64,000 nucleotides of DNA from Streptomyces cellulosae (GTDB lineage: Bacteria > Actinomycetota > Actinomycetes > Streptomycetales > Streptomycetaceae): assembly GCA_014655195.1 (NCBI GenBank), contig BNBH01000021.1, positions 62,001 through 126,000 on the forward strand, read 5' to 3'. Each line of letters opens with the position of its first letter. Position 1 is the first letter of the stretch. The notes below the pieces were generated by a model, which saw only the letters and a list, made by a program, of their open reading frames with translations, made no database searches and was not told the origin of the DNA. Of this stretch, positions 7,900 through 15,827 are shown piece by piece. Both the position numbers and the translations under genes were made by a program.

Positions 7900-8299
7900 G
7901 TGTGGACTCCCGATGGTTGAGATAGTGAACTCCTGACAGCCCACCCAGGCTTGCGGCCACCCCTAGCCAAAGGATCCATTCACCTTGCAACACGGCGGAT
8001 GCCAGTGCGTAGAGGAGGTAGAACGCCAGTGCGCTCCTGAGGAACATTCGCTCATTAGACAGTGTCGCCCAGTCGGCCGGGCGTCGTGCCAGCCAGAGGA
8101 GAATCACCGGTGTGACAGAGACCATCAACCATTCCCAAGTGGGCATGGGTAGCAATTCCTCGCCGAAGATGTCTTCGGTGAAGGGACCAGCCAGCACTCG
8201 GAAAACGGCTAGGAGGAAGACCACCTTCACTCCTGCGACGCAGTAGGAGAGAAGAGGAACTTTCTGGTCATCTGCTTCGGTCTGACGAGGTTCCGTCAT
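7889..8299 (-). CDS. Small integral membrane protein (operon copy 2, fifth gene)
   Basis: The 136-aa product has hydrophobic segments at about 19-40, 54-71, 86-104 and 108-124. AAGGAG precedes the ATG at 8299, 13 bases after the T7SS-signal gene ends. It has the same size, place and topology as the 686-1093 product, but the sequence is poorly conserved. It may be a membrane partner of the upstream protein. No family was recognised. Confidence 0.85.
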   Translation of the reverse strand: MTEPRQTEADDQKVPLLSYCVAGVKVVFLLAVFRVLAGPFTEDIFGEELLPMPTWEWLMVSVTPVILLWLARRPADWATLSNERMFLRSALAFYLLYALASAVLQGEWILWLGVAASLGGLSGVHYLNHRESTHGR

Positions 8300-8312
8300 C
8301 GATCGGACTCCT

Positions 8313-9650
8313 TCACCACTGGGACCCTACGGCTGCGGTCATGCGACCCTTCATCCGGCTGTAACCATCATCAGTCATGGAGTCCGCTCCCTTGTCGCCC
8401 ACATCCAGTACAGTGGAAGCCGTCCATGAGCCCCGGACCACGTCTGCGTGGCGTTGAGCTTGGCTGGCGTTGGAGGCGAGTTCGGGGCTATTCGGGTGCG
8501 TGTCACGCCACTTGTTGATATCTTTGATTTGTTTGGCAAGGTTCTCATCCCCGATGGATTTCGCCTTGTCACTTGCGGTAATCTGCGGCATTTCGGCATC
8601 GCGCACCTCGTCGGCGGCACGCTTCCCAGCGGCGCGGTTCTCGCCCTCTAGGCGCAACCGTCTGGCTCGGGCGTTCTCACGGTTTTTTCGTGAAGTACCA
8701 CCACCGCGCTTCCTCTCCGACTTAGCCGCAGTCTTCCGAGCCCCTGCGTTGGCCCGCGCGGCCTGGGCGGTAGACTTTTCTTTGGCAAGACCGGCTGCCG
8801 CCTTGCGTGAGTTTTGCTGCAAGGCTTTGATAGCTTTCGCCGCTTTCATGCCGTTACGCGCCAATTTCAGTGCGCCGAGATCCATCAAAACGTCAAACCA
8901 AGACCCGTTTCCGGTGACGGCCTGCGTGATGTGGATGGCAGCTACAACGACCGTGAGGGCAAGGGCAATTACACCCAAGGCGGGGAAGAATATGGCGACG
9001 GCGCCGACGATGGTAGCGGCCCAACTGGCCCAGTCTGCGATGTCTCCTAGCCAGTCTGCGTCAGCCACCCAGCCCTTGATGTCGTTCCACCAGCTGTCCT
9101 TCATGTCGTCATCGATGGACGACCTGATTTTGCGAGCGAAGTGGCTGGAGCGTTCCTGGTAACCTCCCTCTGCCGAGTTAAGGCGTTTACGAGCCTCCTC
9201 TAGGTCTTCCTTGGCCTGTTTGAGGACCGGATCTTCATCCGAACTGTCTTGCTCGCCCTTCTTCTCGCTGTCACCAGGTGAATGATCGTCTCTCTTGGAG
9301 CGGCTTTCGATGGTCCGCTGGGCTTCCTGGGCATCATGAAGTGCCTTGTCCGCCCGCTTCTGGAAATCCTCCAACTCGTCAGCCCAGTTGGATAGGTACC
9401 CCTTGACCTCACGATATCGATCTTCTGCTAGATCGAGTTTGCGCCCCAGTCCGCGGGCGTTCTCGGCTAGTTCGTCAGCGTATTTACCTTTCAGGTTGTC
9501 GGTATCAGCCATCGCGGTGAGTGCCTCCGCCTGAGTGCGCAGATACTCGGCGATCTTCTTCATGTGCTTGACCTGTTCGCGGACTTCAACCGGGTCGCCA
9601 GGTACTGGGTCGCTTTCGCGTAGTGGATGCCAGTCGGCGGGTCTTGCCAT
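8313..9650 (-). CDS. T7SS-signal-domain protein with coiled coil and central hydrophobic segment (copy 2)
   Basis: The 445-aa protein has DWHPL at 6-10 and DPVPGDP at 14-20, the putative T7SS secretion signal. A long charged helical region (to about 175) is rich in Lys, Glu and Asp. DSWWNDIKGW comes next, then a hydrophobic stretch of about 45 residues. A strongly basic stretch follows (about 275-330, repeated Arg/Lys/Ala), and the C-terminus ends VGSQW. It lies 43 bases after the WXG100-like gene. The central part, with SWW and the hydrophobic segment, is the part best conserved with the 1109-2467 protein. The basic tail replaces a different sequence there. No catalytic toxin motif is seen. 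It is a candidate type VII substrate. Confidence 0.85.
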   Translation of the reverse strand: MARPADWHPLRESDPVPGDPVEVREQVKHMKKIAEYLRTQAEALTAMADTDNLKGKYADELAENARGLGRKLDLAEDRYREVKGYLSNWADELEDFQKRADKALHDAQEAQRTIESRSKRDDHSPGDSEKKGEQDSSDEDPVLKQAKEDLEEARKRLNSAEGGYQERSSHFARKIRSSIDDDMKDSWWNDIKGWVADADWLGDIADWASWAATIVGAVAIFFPALGVIALALTVVVAAIHITQAVTGNGSWFDVLMDLGALKLARNGMKAAKAIKALQQNSRKAAAGLAKEKSTAQAARANAGARKTAAKSERKRGGGTSRKNRENARARRLRLEGENRAAGKRAADEVRDAEMPQITASDKAKSIGDENLAKQIKDINKWRDTHPNSPELASNASQAQRHADVVRGSWTASTVLDVGDKGADSMTDDGYSRMKGRMTAAVGSQW

Positions 9651-9693
9651 ATTGGCTCCTCAGGGAAGGTGTGAAGTAGGCGGATAAGTTTTC

Positions 9694-9978
9694 TTACTTC
9701 TTTTTGCCGGCTTTGGTCAACTCGTCCTCGAGTCCCTGGAAGGCGTCGCGTGTCGCTTCAACCATCTTTCCGACGTTTTCCAAAGACTCAAGTAGACGCT
9801 TTCTGTTGTCGTCCCAGTTGTCTATAAAATCCGTCATGGCGCTCTTAAGTTCTTCGGCCCCGACGGCGGCGGTGATTTCTCCCTTCCACTCGCCGAGATT
9901 GTTGAATTCTTTTTGGATTGCTTTTAGTTGCTTTGCTGACTTCTTCAGAAGTGTAAGGTCGACAGTCAAGTCGGACAT
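9694..9978 (-). CDS. WXG100-like helical-hairpin protein (copy 2)
   Basis: The 94-aa product has two helices around a turn with W-K-G (31-33) in GEWKGEI. NWDDNRKRLLES in helix two mirrors NWDDHRGKLLES of copy 1, and the C-terminus is lysine-rich (GKKK). Codon use is noticeably AT-richer than in the chromosome around it (AAA, ATA and CTA codons occur), suggesting recent acquisition of this copy. It is probably a partner for the T7SS-signal protein encoded next. Confidence 0.85.
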   Translation of the reverse strand: MSDLTVDLTLLKKSAKQLKAIQKEFNNLGEWKGEITAAVGAEELKSAMTDFIDNWDDNRKRLLESLENVGKMVEATRDAFQGLEDELTKAGKKK

Positions 9979-10068
9979 GTAACCATCCAGGCTGGTCGGG
10001 GTGAGAAGCGGATCTGCGTAAAGACGCAGGGTGGCTGTTTTAAGTTCAGGCAGGGGTCCCTCTGCAGC

Positions 10069-11112
10069 TCACCGGTTGACAGCCTGGATCTCCTGTACTG
10101 TCACATCCTGGGTAGTGCCGAAAATGCCGTCGGGTAGGTCGCCGCCCGTGCCGCCAGTTCCCGCCCAGCTGATCTTCCAGGTGATCGTCGCCTGCAGCAT
10201 GAAGGTGCTGCCGCTGGACGACCGTAGATATTTGAGACCACAGGGCGGTGTCCGTTCGGCCTTACCCTCGGCGTACGGCTCTCCGATGGAGCCGTCGCCG
10301 TTGATGCGGCACTCCCCGGAGGAAGGATAGAGTTCAGCGTCTTCTGTGCCCGGGGCCAATTTGAGGGAAACCGGCTCGGCCGTGGTAGTTGCCTGGATAT
10401 TGAGACCAGGTGTGTCAAGCGATGCAGTGACTGACACGGGTTGGAACTCACCCTTGTCCAGCCAAGCCCATGTGGGGAGGTTGACCTTGGTTGCGGTCTT
10501 GGGGGCGAGCGTCACCTCGGTCCCGGGGACCTTGATCTGTTCATACGCCAGGCCCGCAAGGATTTCAGGAGTGATGGCGTTCTCGACGTCCGGCGTCTCA
10601 CCGTTTTCAGCCCAGAAGGGGAGCGTTGAATTGCAGGAAGTCCTTTCGAGGATGGGAGCGTTCGGGTTCTCGACTGGGCCCCACCACATTCCCTCGTCCT
10701 GCTTGTCTAGGTTGTAGTTCTTGTACTTTCCGTCCTTATAAATCTGGCGGAACTCGTATGATCCCTTCCTTGCGTGAGGAGCTTGATTGGGGTCGTTGGC
10801 AACCTTCTTGTAACCGGCCTCGGTCTCCTTGGCGAACTTTTCTGCGGTCCACTTGGGCGCCAGCCAGCATGCCGGGGGTGACCAGGAACCACCCGACACT
10901 GCCACGGACCCGACGTCGGGTCCGGATCCGTTCTTCGAGGTGTCATACGAGATAGCTGTGGCCCTGGCATAGAGGTCGTCCCCTTCAAGGCCGGCACCGG
11001 TGTCCGTGCCCTTGTCGACAGGGCCGCCGCCGAAGGCACTGGGCGAGGCTGTCAGGAGGAGGACGGTCGCGAGGCCCGCTATGCACAGGTTGCGGAAGGC
11101 TACGCTTTGCAC
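10069..11112 (-). CDS. Secreted four-cysteine protein of unknown function (paralogue 2 of 4)
   Basis: The 347-aa protein starts at 11112 with AGGAGG six bases upstream, 13 bases inside the lipoprotein gene. The Sec signal peptide is about residues 1-28 (LLLTASPSAFG). It has the conserved PPACW, SCN-x-LPFW, VNLPTWAWLDKG, SGEC-IN, TPPCGLKYLRSS and the VTVQEIQAVNR end. It acts outside the membrane, presumably with the lipoprotein from the preceding gene. Function is unknown. Confidence 0.9.
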   Translation of the reverse strand: MQSVAFRNLCIAGLATVLLLTASPSAFGGGPVDKGTDTGAGLEGDDLYARATAISYDTSKNGSGPDVGSVAVSGGSWSPPACWLAPKWTAEKFAKETEAGYKKVANDPNQAPHARKGSYEFRQIYKDGKYKNYNLDKQDEGMWWGPVENPNAPILERTSCNSTLPFWAENGETPDVENAITPEILAGLAYEQIKVPGTEVTLAPKTATKVNLPTWAWLDKGEFQPVSVTASLDTPGLNIQATTTAEPVSLKLAPGTEDAELYPSSGECRINGDGSIGEPYAEGKAERTPPCGLKYLRSSSGSTFMLQATITWKISWAGTGGTGGDLPDGIFGTTQDVTVQEIQAVNR

Positions 11113-11774
11113 TGCGTGGCCTCCTCCTGAACTTCGATGGTTTCAGCGGTCCACAGGCCCTTGGCATCCTTGGATGCCGTCATGACGATCTCGAAGAAGT
11201 AGTAGTCCTTGTCGCTGGGCTCAGTCTTGAGGACCTTCTGAGTCTTGACCTCTTTGCCGTAGAACTTCGAGTCGTCGTCGCAGAAGGAAACCGAGGCGCG
11301 GCTACCGTCACCCGCCATCTCCACGTTGGCCCGCGTATAGCGCTGCACACCGGTGATGGTCCAGCCACCGTCGACGTACTGTTGGATCTGCTTCTTCGCG
11401 TACGTCTGAGCGCTGCCGCCGGGCGTGGAGTAGAACTTGTAGGCCGAGTGCTCCATGTCCTGTTGGACGATGCCGTAGTTGATGGCCCGCACGAAGTTCT
11501 CCGCGTCATGGAGCGCTGCTGCCTGTTTGGCGTCTGACGGCTCGGCGCGATCGAACTCCATCCTGAAGTCCGAGGGGAAGGTCAGCTTCGGGCGCTTGAG
11601 GCCCGAGGCGTTCTGGGATGCGGTGGGCGACATCGACGGCTCGGTGCTACCGGTATCGGCACCCGCGATCTTGTCGCTGTCATTCGAGCTGTCCTCCCCG
11701 CCGCTGCAGGCCGTCAGCAGCAGGGTTGCTGCTGACGCAAACGTGACAGCAACGGACAAAGGTCGGCGCTTCAC
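11100..11774 (-). CDS. Small secreted lipoprotein, first gene of operon copy 2
   Basis: The 224-aa product starts at the GTG at 11774, inside the 39-bp block shared with two other copies. The lipobox is LTAC, followed by a Ser/Asp-rich linker and a folded domain with YVDGGWTITG, FCDDDSKFYGKEV and a near-terminal cysteine (ATQCKA). It is anchored outside the cytoplasmic membrane. It is coupled to the secreted protein gene and heads the second operon copy. Confidence 0.9.
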   Translation of the reverse strand: MKRRPLSVAVTFASAATLLLTACSGGEDSSNDSDKIAGADTGSTEPSMSPTASQNASGLKRPKLTFPSDFRMEFDRAEPSDAKQAAALHDAENFVRAINYGIVQQDMEHSAYKFYSTPGGSAQTYAKKQIQQYVDGGWTITGVQRYTRANVEMAGDGSRASVSFCDDDSKFYGKEVKTQKVLKTEPSDKDYYFFEIVMTASKDAKGLWTAETIEVQEEATQCKA

Positions 11775-11840
11775 AGTGACTCCCCGTGAGACAGAAGTGC
11801 AGTCGAGAGCAGAGACGGTATCGGTGCCGCTTCCGGTTTC
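11765..11840 (-). promoter_or_regulatory. Shared leader block and ECF-like promoter of operon copy 2
   Basis: The identical 39-bp start/leader block occupies 11765-11803. Upstream on the minus strand, GAAAC and CGTC boxes lie 18 bases apart at 11814-11840, as in the copies before the lipoprotein genes at 3912 and 14646. A common, probably stress-responsive, sigma factor is inferred. Confidence 0.5.
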
Positions 11841-12523
11841 GCCAGGACGAAGAGCCCGTGAAGGGGTGCGATTGCCGCGTGGCGGGCTGAACGGGAGTGA
11901 TCGGGCGTATCTTCGAAACATGCAGGTCACGTCAGTCGTATCGTTTCTCGGGGACCGCACTGTGTGCCATGCCACTCAACGACCCTGCTGTTCGTTTCTC
12001 GATGCCAGTGCGAAGAGCGGCAGCAGTGCGCTGGGCTGGGTCTACCAGAGCGGTGTGTCACCTCAGCTTCGCGGGCTGCATCCTCGCAGCTGCTGACAAG
12101 TCACCCGCGCGGACGAACGGGGCTCGGCGCGTGCGGGACACGCTTTGGGGTGACGTCGCCGCCGTGAAGCTGAGTGTCTCTCGCGGCGGTGACACGGGAG
12201 CGGGATGGGAGCGTGGTGGCTACCTTTCGAACTCTGGAACTCGGAGGTCAGGACCCGTGCGAGGGCCGCTTCCTGCTTGCCCAGCGGCAGTTGGGTCGTC
12301 TTGAGCACCCGTGGCGTACAGGCCAACCTGTCGGCGGCCAACGCCGACGAGGACTCGTGGGGGGGGCGAACTCGCCGTCGTGATCCTAAAGCGAGGAGCC
12401 CTCTACCTCAGCGCAAGTGACCACCAGCCAGGCCGGCCCTTGGGACGGCGCGACGCGACGGCCATGGCTGGGGTGGAACGGTTCACCAGAGGGCTCCTCA
12501 AAGCCTCAGCGGGGGTAGGAACG
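11841..12523. other. Gene-poor stretch, no convincing gene
   Basis: No frame has both a ribosome site and a recognisable product. A perfect 12-bp inverted repeat, GAGGAGCCCTCT at 12393-12404 and its complement at 12488-12499, encloses 83 bases. It could be a hairpin or the ends of a small decayed element. One minus-strand frame near 12180-12360 is open but not recognisable. This is probably degraded accessory DNA. Confidence 0.4.
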
Positions 12524-13399
12524 TCAGTCGTCGAGCAGCGCGCGCAGATGAGGGGACAGATCCGGCGTTTCCGCACCCGCCGCCCGAGCCGCCACGACAG
12601 CTCGGGCGTACGCCTCCGCCTCCGGTCGCAGGCCCGCCTTCCGGCTTCCCTGGCGGTGGCCCGTGATCCAGACGACGACGGCGAGGGGTACAAGGGCGAG
12701 CGCGGCGAGACCGAGGGGCTCGCCCGAGCTGACCGCCACCGCGGGTCCGATACCGCCGGCGAACAGCATTAGCCAGCCCACCTCGTCGTGCCAGCCGCCC
12801 TGGTCGGCGATGCGCTCGTACTCCGACACCGCGGCCGGTTTCCGCGGGGCTGTTGCTGCCGAGGGCGTGCGGGACTCGTCGTCGGACCGTTCCGCCTGCA
12901 CGTACCTCGGGATCGGTGTGACGCCTTTCCCGCCGCCGTCTTCCCTGCGGCCCTCCAGCCACGCCGGCACATGAGCCGGCTCGATGCCGTACGCCCGGGC
13001 GAGGCCCAGCACCTCGCGGTAGCCCGCCAGTTCCTTGTGCATCAGGGCGCGCTTCCAGCGGAGGCGGACCAGCGTCAGGCACGCCACCGCCACGACCAGC
13101 AGCGGGCCCGCGGGGGCGTAGGCGAGTAGTGGCTTGCCGACCGTCGCGGGGACGACGTTGCCGACGAACGGCCAGATCACGCCCGCCGCCAGAGCGAGAC
13201 CGCCGATCCATCCGGCGGTTCCCCGAGAGGCCTGGTCCACGGCATGCCGGTGCCGCGCGAGCAGGTCGCTCACGGCCGCATCCTCGGTGTAGTCGACACC
13301 GGTACGCGCCCCGACGGCACGCACGCTGTCCAGCAGGCGCGAGTCCGTTGCCAAAGCCGCACCGCCGAGCGGAGGTGTCACCGTCCGTGTCTCCGTCAC
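12524..13399 (-). CDS. Hypothetical membrane protein, four predicted helices
   Basis: The 291-aa protein starts at the GTG at 13399 behind GAGGGGGG. Hydrophobic segments lie at about 62-82 and 92-113, and again near 200-222 and 226-245. Two cytoplasmic-type loops contain LAGYREVLGLARAYGIEP and a charged linker. No domain was recognised. It is monocistronic between two lipoprotein/secreted operons and does not belong to their repeated plan. Confidence 0.75.
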   Translation of the reverse strand: MTETRTVTPPLGGAALATDSRLLDSVRAVGARTGVDYTEDAAVSDLLARHRHAVDQASRGTAGWIGGLALAAGVIWPFVGNVVPATVGKPLLAYAPAGPLLVVAVACLTLVRLRWKRALMHKELAGYREVLGLARAYGIEPAHVPAWLEGRREDGGGKGVTPIPRYVQAERSDDESRTPSAATAPRKPAAVSEYERIADQGGWHDEVGWLMLFAGGIGPAVAVSSGEPLGLAALALVPLAVVVWITGHRQGSRKAGLRPEAEAYARAVVAARAAGAETPDLSPHLRALLDD

Positions 13400-13599
13400 C
13401 GTGGATCCCCCCTCGTGATGGTGGCCTGTCGCGTGCCGCGTGCTCGATTGCGTTCCTCGGTGCCGGGATCGGCGTGGCTCGGTGGCCCTCAGCCACCGGA
13501 CAGTCACCGAGTTGAGGCACGATGATGGCACGCGTCTCCAGCGCCTTCGAGAGATGGGCTCAGCCCGACGCGCGGGCGGAGCTGTGAAACGGGCCGTGT

Positions 13600-14658
13600 T
13601 CAGCGGTTGACCGACTGGATCTCCTGAACGGTGACCGCCTGGTCGTTGCCGAAGGTCCCGTCGGGGAGGTCGCCTCCCGCACCGCCGGTGCCGGTCCAGG
13701 AGATCTCCCAGGTGATCGTGGCCCGCAACGTGAACGTGCCGTCGCCGGAGGAGCGCAGGTACTTCAGCCCGCAGGGCGGAGTCCGGTCGGCCTTACCGCG
13801 GGTGTACGGCTCCCCGATCGACCCGTCGGCGTTGATCACGCACTCGCCCGAGGCGGGGTACGTCTCGGCGTCCGGCGTGCCGGGCTCCAGCCTCAGGGAG
13901 ACGGGCCTGGCCGTGGTGGTCGCCTGGATGTTCAGCCCGCCCACGGCGATCGAGGCGGTCACCGACGTCTCCTTGAACCTGGCCCTGTCCAGCCAGGCCC
14001 AGGTCGGCAGGTTCACCTTCGTCGCGGCCTCCGGCCTGAGGGTCACCTCCGCCGCCGGCAGACGGACGCGGTTGTAGGCGAGCTCGGCGAGTACCTCGGG
14101 AGTGACCGCGTTCTCGACCGGGACGGGGTCGCCGTTCTCCACCCAGAACGGCAGCTTGTCGCAGGCCTGCGCCTCGGGCTCCATCCAGCGGTCCTCGTCA
14201 CGGACGGCGACCCAGAAGGAGCCCTCGTCCTTCTTGCCGAGGTTGTAGTTCTTGTACGTGCCGTCCTTGTAGTCGTCGCGGAACATGCCGACCGACTGCT
14301 TGGCGTAGCTGTGCTGGCCGGGGGTGTTGACCGTCTCCTCGTACCTGGACTCGACGTAGTCGCGGAACTGCTCCGCCGAGCGGGGTTCGTACCAGCAGGC
14401 GGGAGGGGTCCAGTCACCCACGGGCCGCAGGGCGCCGTCGCCGTTGCCGTCGCCGCCGCCTCGGGAGCCGGAGGTGGAGCCGCTGTAGACCACCTTCGAC
14501 ACGAGGCTGGCGCCTTCGCGGCTGCCGCTCGTCTCCGTCTTCTGACCGTTCGATGCCCCCGGAGTGCCCCACGCGAACGCCGTTCCGGGCAGAAGGGCGA
14601 GTACCCCGGCAACCGACGCCGTGGTGAGTCGGCGGTGCCGTTCCCTCACTGCACGCAC
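13600..14658 (-). CDS. Secreted four-cysteine protein of unknown function (paralogue 3 of 4)
   Basis: The product is 352 aa from the GTG at 14658 (GGGG eight bases upstream) or 349 aa from the GTG at 14649, which overlaps the lipoprotein stop as GTGA. The signal peptide ends near GTAFAWG. It shares PPACWY, C-DKLPFWVENGD, VNLPTWAWLDR, SGECVIN, TPPCGLKYLRSS and the VTVQEIQSVNR end. Unlike copies 1 and 2, no WXG100-like or T7SS-signal gene follows it. The two-gene lipoprotein/secreted module can therefore stand alone. Confidence 0.9.
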   Translation of the reverse strand: MRAVRERHRRLTTASVAGVLALLPGTAFAWGTPGASNGQKTETSGSREGASLVSKVVYSGSTSGSRGGGDGNGDGALRPVGDWTPPACWYEPRSAEQFRDYVESRYEETVNTPGQHSYAKQSVGMFRDDYKDGTYKNYNLGKKDEGSFWVAVRDEDRWMEPEAQACDKLPFWVENGDPVPVENAVTPEVLAELAYNRVRLPAAEVTLRPEAATKVNLPTWAWLDRARFKETSVTASIAVGGLNIQATTTARPVSLRLEPGTPDAETYPASGECVINADGSIGEPYTRGKADRTPPCGLKYLRSSGDGTFTLRATITWEISWTGTGGAGGDLPDGTFGNDQAVTVQEIQSVNR

Positions 14659-15299
14659 TTCTTGTTCCCCCGCTCCGACTCGAGCTTGGTGGTCTGCCAG
14701 ACCCCCTCGTCGTTCTTCTCCAGACGCGTGCTGTACAGCACGTAGGAGTCGTCGGTCGCGGGGGTCTTGTCCACCTTGTTCGTCTTGCGGTCCTTGTTGT
14801 ACGCCTCGCTCTCATCGGCACAGTACGAGACGCCTGCGGACTCCTTGTCGAACACGCTGATCTCGGGCGCGAAGTAGCGCACGGACCCGGAGTAGGTGAG
14901 CCCGGCGTCCACGATCCCCTTGACCCAGTCCTGACTGCCCGCGAGGGCGGTGCCGGACTGGTAGAAGCTGAGCGCCGGGGACTCGGGGTCGCCCTTCGTG
15001 ACGGCGTACGTCACCGCCGTCTGCGCCCGGCCGGCGTCCGCCAGGGCCGCGTCCTTCGTGGCATCGCCGGTCTTCCAGCCTTCGAACCGCTCCTCCACGT
15101 CCCCGGGCAGGGTCATGTCCGGACGCTCGGCCGACGCCTCGGGCGCGCTGGAGGAGGGCGACGCCGTGCTCTTCCCGGTGTCCGTCCCCGCGATCTCGTC
15201 CCCGGCCTTCGACCCGCCCTCTTCACCACCACACCCCATCAGCAACAGAGCCGATGTCGCGGCGAACGCTACAGCGATGGGCAATGAGCGGCGCTTCAC
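14646..15299 (-). CDS. Small secreted lipoprotein (paralogue 3)
   Basis: The 217-aa product starts at the GTG at 15299 in the shared leader block. The lipobox is LMGC, followed by a Gly/Ser/Ala/Pro linker and a domain with SYCADESEAYNKDRKTNKV and a C-terminal cysteine (KKCVQ). The two conserved cysteines probably form a disulfide. It is coupled to the downstream secreted protein. Confidence 0.9.
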   Translation of the reverse strand: MKRRSLPIAVAFAATSALLLMGCGGEEGGSKAGDEIAGTDTGKSTASPSSSAPEASAERPDMTLPGDVEERFEGWKTGDATKDAALADAGRAQTAVTYAVTKGDPESPALSFYQSGTALAGSQDWVKGIVDAGLTYSGSVRYFAPEISVFDKESAGVSYCADESEAYNKDRKTNKVDKTPATDDSYVLYSTRLEKNDEGVWQTTKLESERGNKKCVQ

Positions 15300-15364
15300 A
15301 GTGACTCCCCGTGAGACAGAAGTGCAGTCAGGCCAATGACGGTATCCATGTGGCCTCCGGTTTC
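15290..15364 (-). promoter_or_regulatory. Shared leader block and ECF-like promoter, third copy
   Basis: The 39-bp identical block is at 15290-15328. The GAAAC-N18-CGTC pair is at 15338-15364 on the minus strand. Spacing between the promoter and the block differs by only a base or so from the other two copies, which suggests these three operons share regulation. Confidence 0.5.
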
Positions 15365-15827
15365 GCCACGTAGGTCCATCGGGTGACCCCGCCCCCGTGT
15401 ACACCCCGTCACCGAACCGGGCGAATCCGCCCATCCACCCCCGGCGTTCGTGGTCGAGTCGTGAGAAGTTCATGCGTGACGCGTGAGGAGTGGGGCGTCG
15501 TAGGTGATCCTTCCCGCATCGGCCGCCCGGGGTGCACGGTGTCTGGCCGTGAATGACCCCCTCCGACAGGGTCGTTCAACCATGAAGTTGCTGGTGAGCA
15601 CGCCTCCGGCCCCCGAGGTGAGCGGGGTCACTTCCGTCTTGAGGGCCGTATGCCCGGCTGATACGGTGCCATGGCTTGACACTCACGTACGCGTTGGTTA
15701 TCCGCCCCGATCAGGGCGGGTACGTCCGACGCGTCCCGCATGTCCGCGCGCGAGCGGACGCGGGTGAAGTGTCCGGGATTTCAAGGAACTTGGCAGACAT
15801 CATCTTGGGTGTACGGGGAGCGGCTGC
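15365..15827. other. Intergenic region between divergent lipoprotein and tad operons
   Basis: No convincing gene is seen. A plus-strand open frame from 15581 begins MKLLVSTPPAPEVSG but has no ribosome site or recognisable product. The tad operon promoter must lie here. GGGGAG at about 15815 is the ribosome site of the first tad gene. Confidence 0.4.

Noticed and set aside
1-15300. A complete ESX/type VII secretion locus
   Set aside because: WXG100-like and T7SS-signal proteins are present, but no EccC-type ATPase, EccD, EccB or mycosin gene is encoded in the window.
15581-15767. Open frame beginning MKLLVSTPPAPEVSG before the tad operon
   Set aside because: It has no ribosome site, no recognisable product and poor codon bias, so it was left as intergenic DNA.
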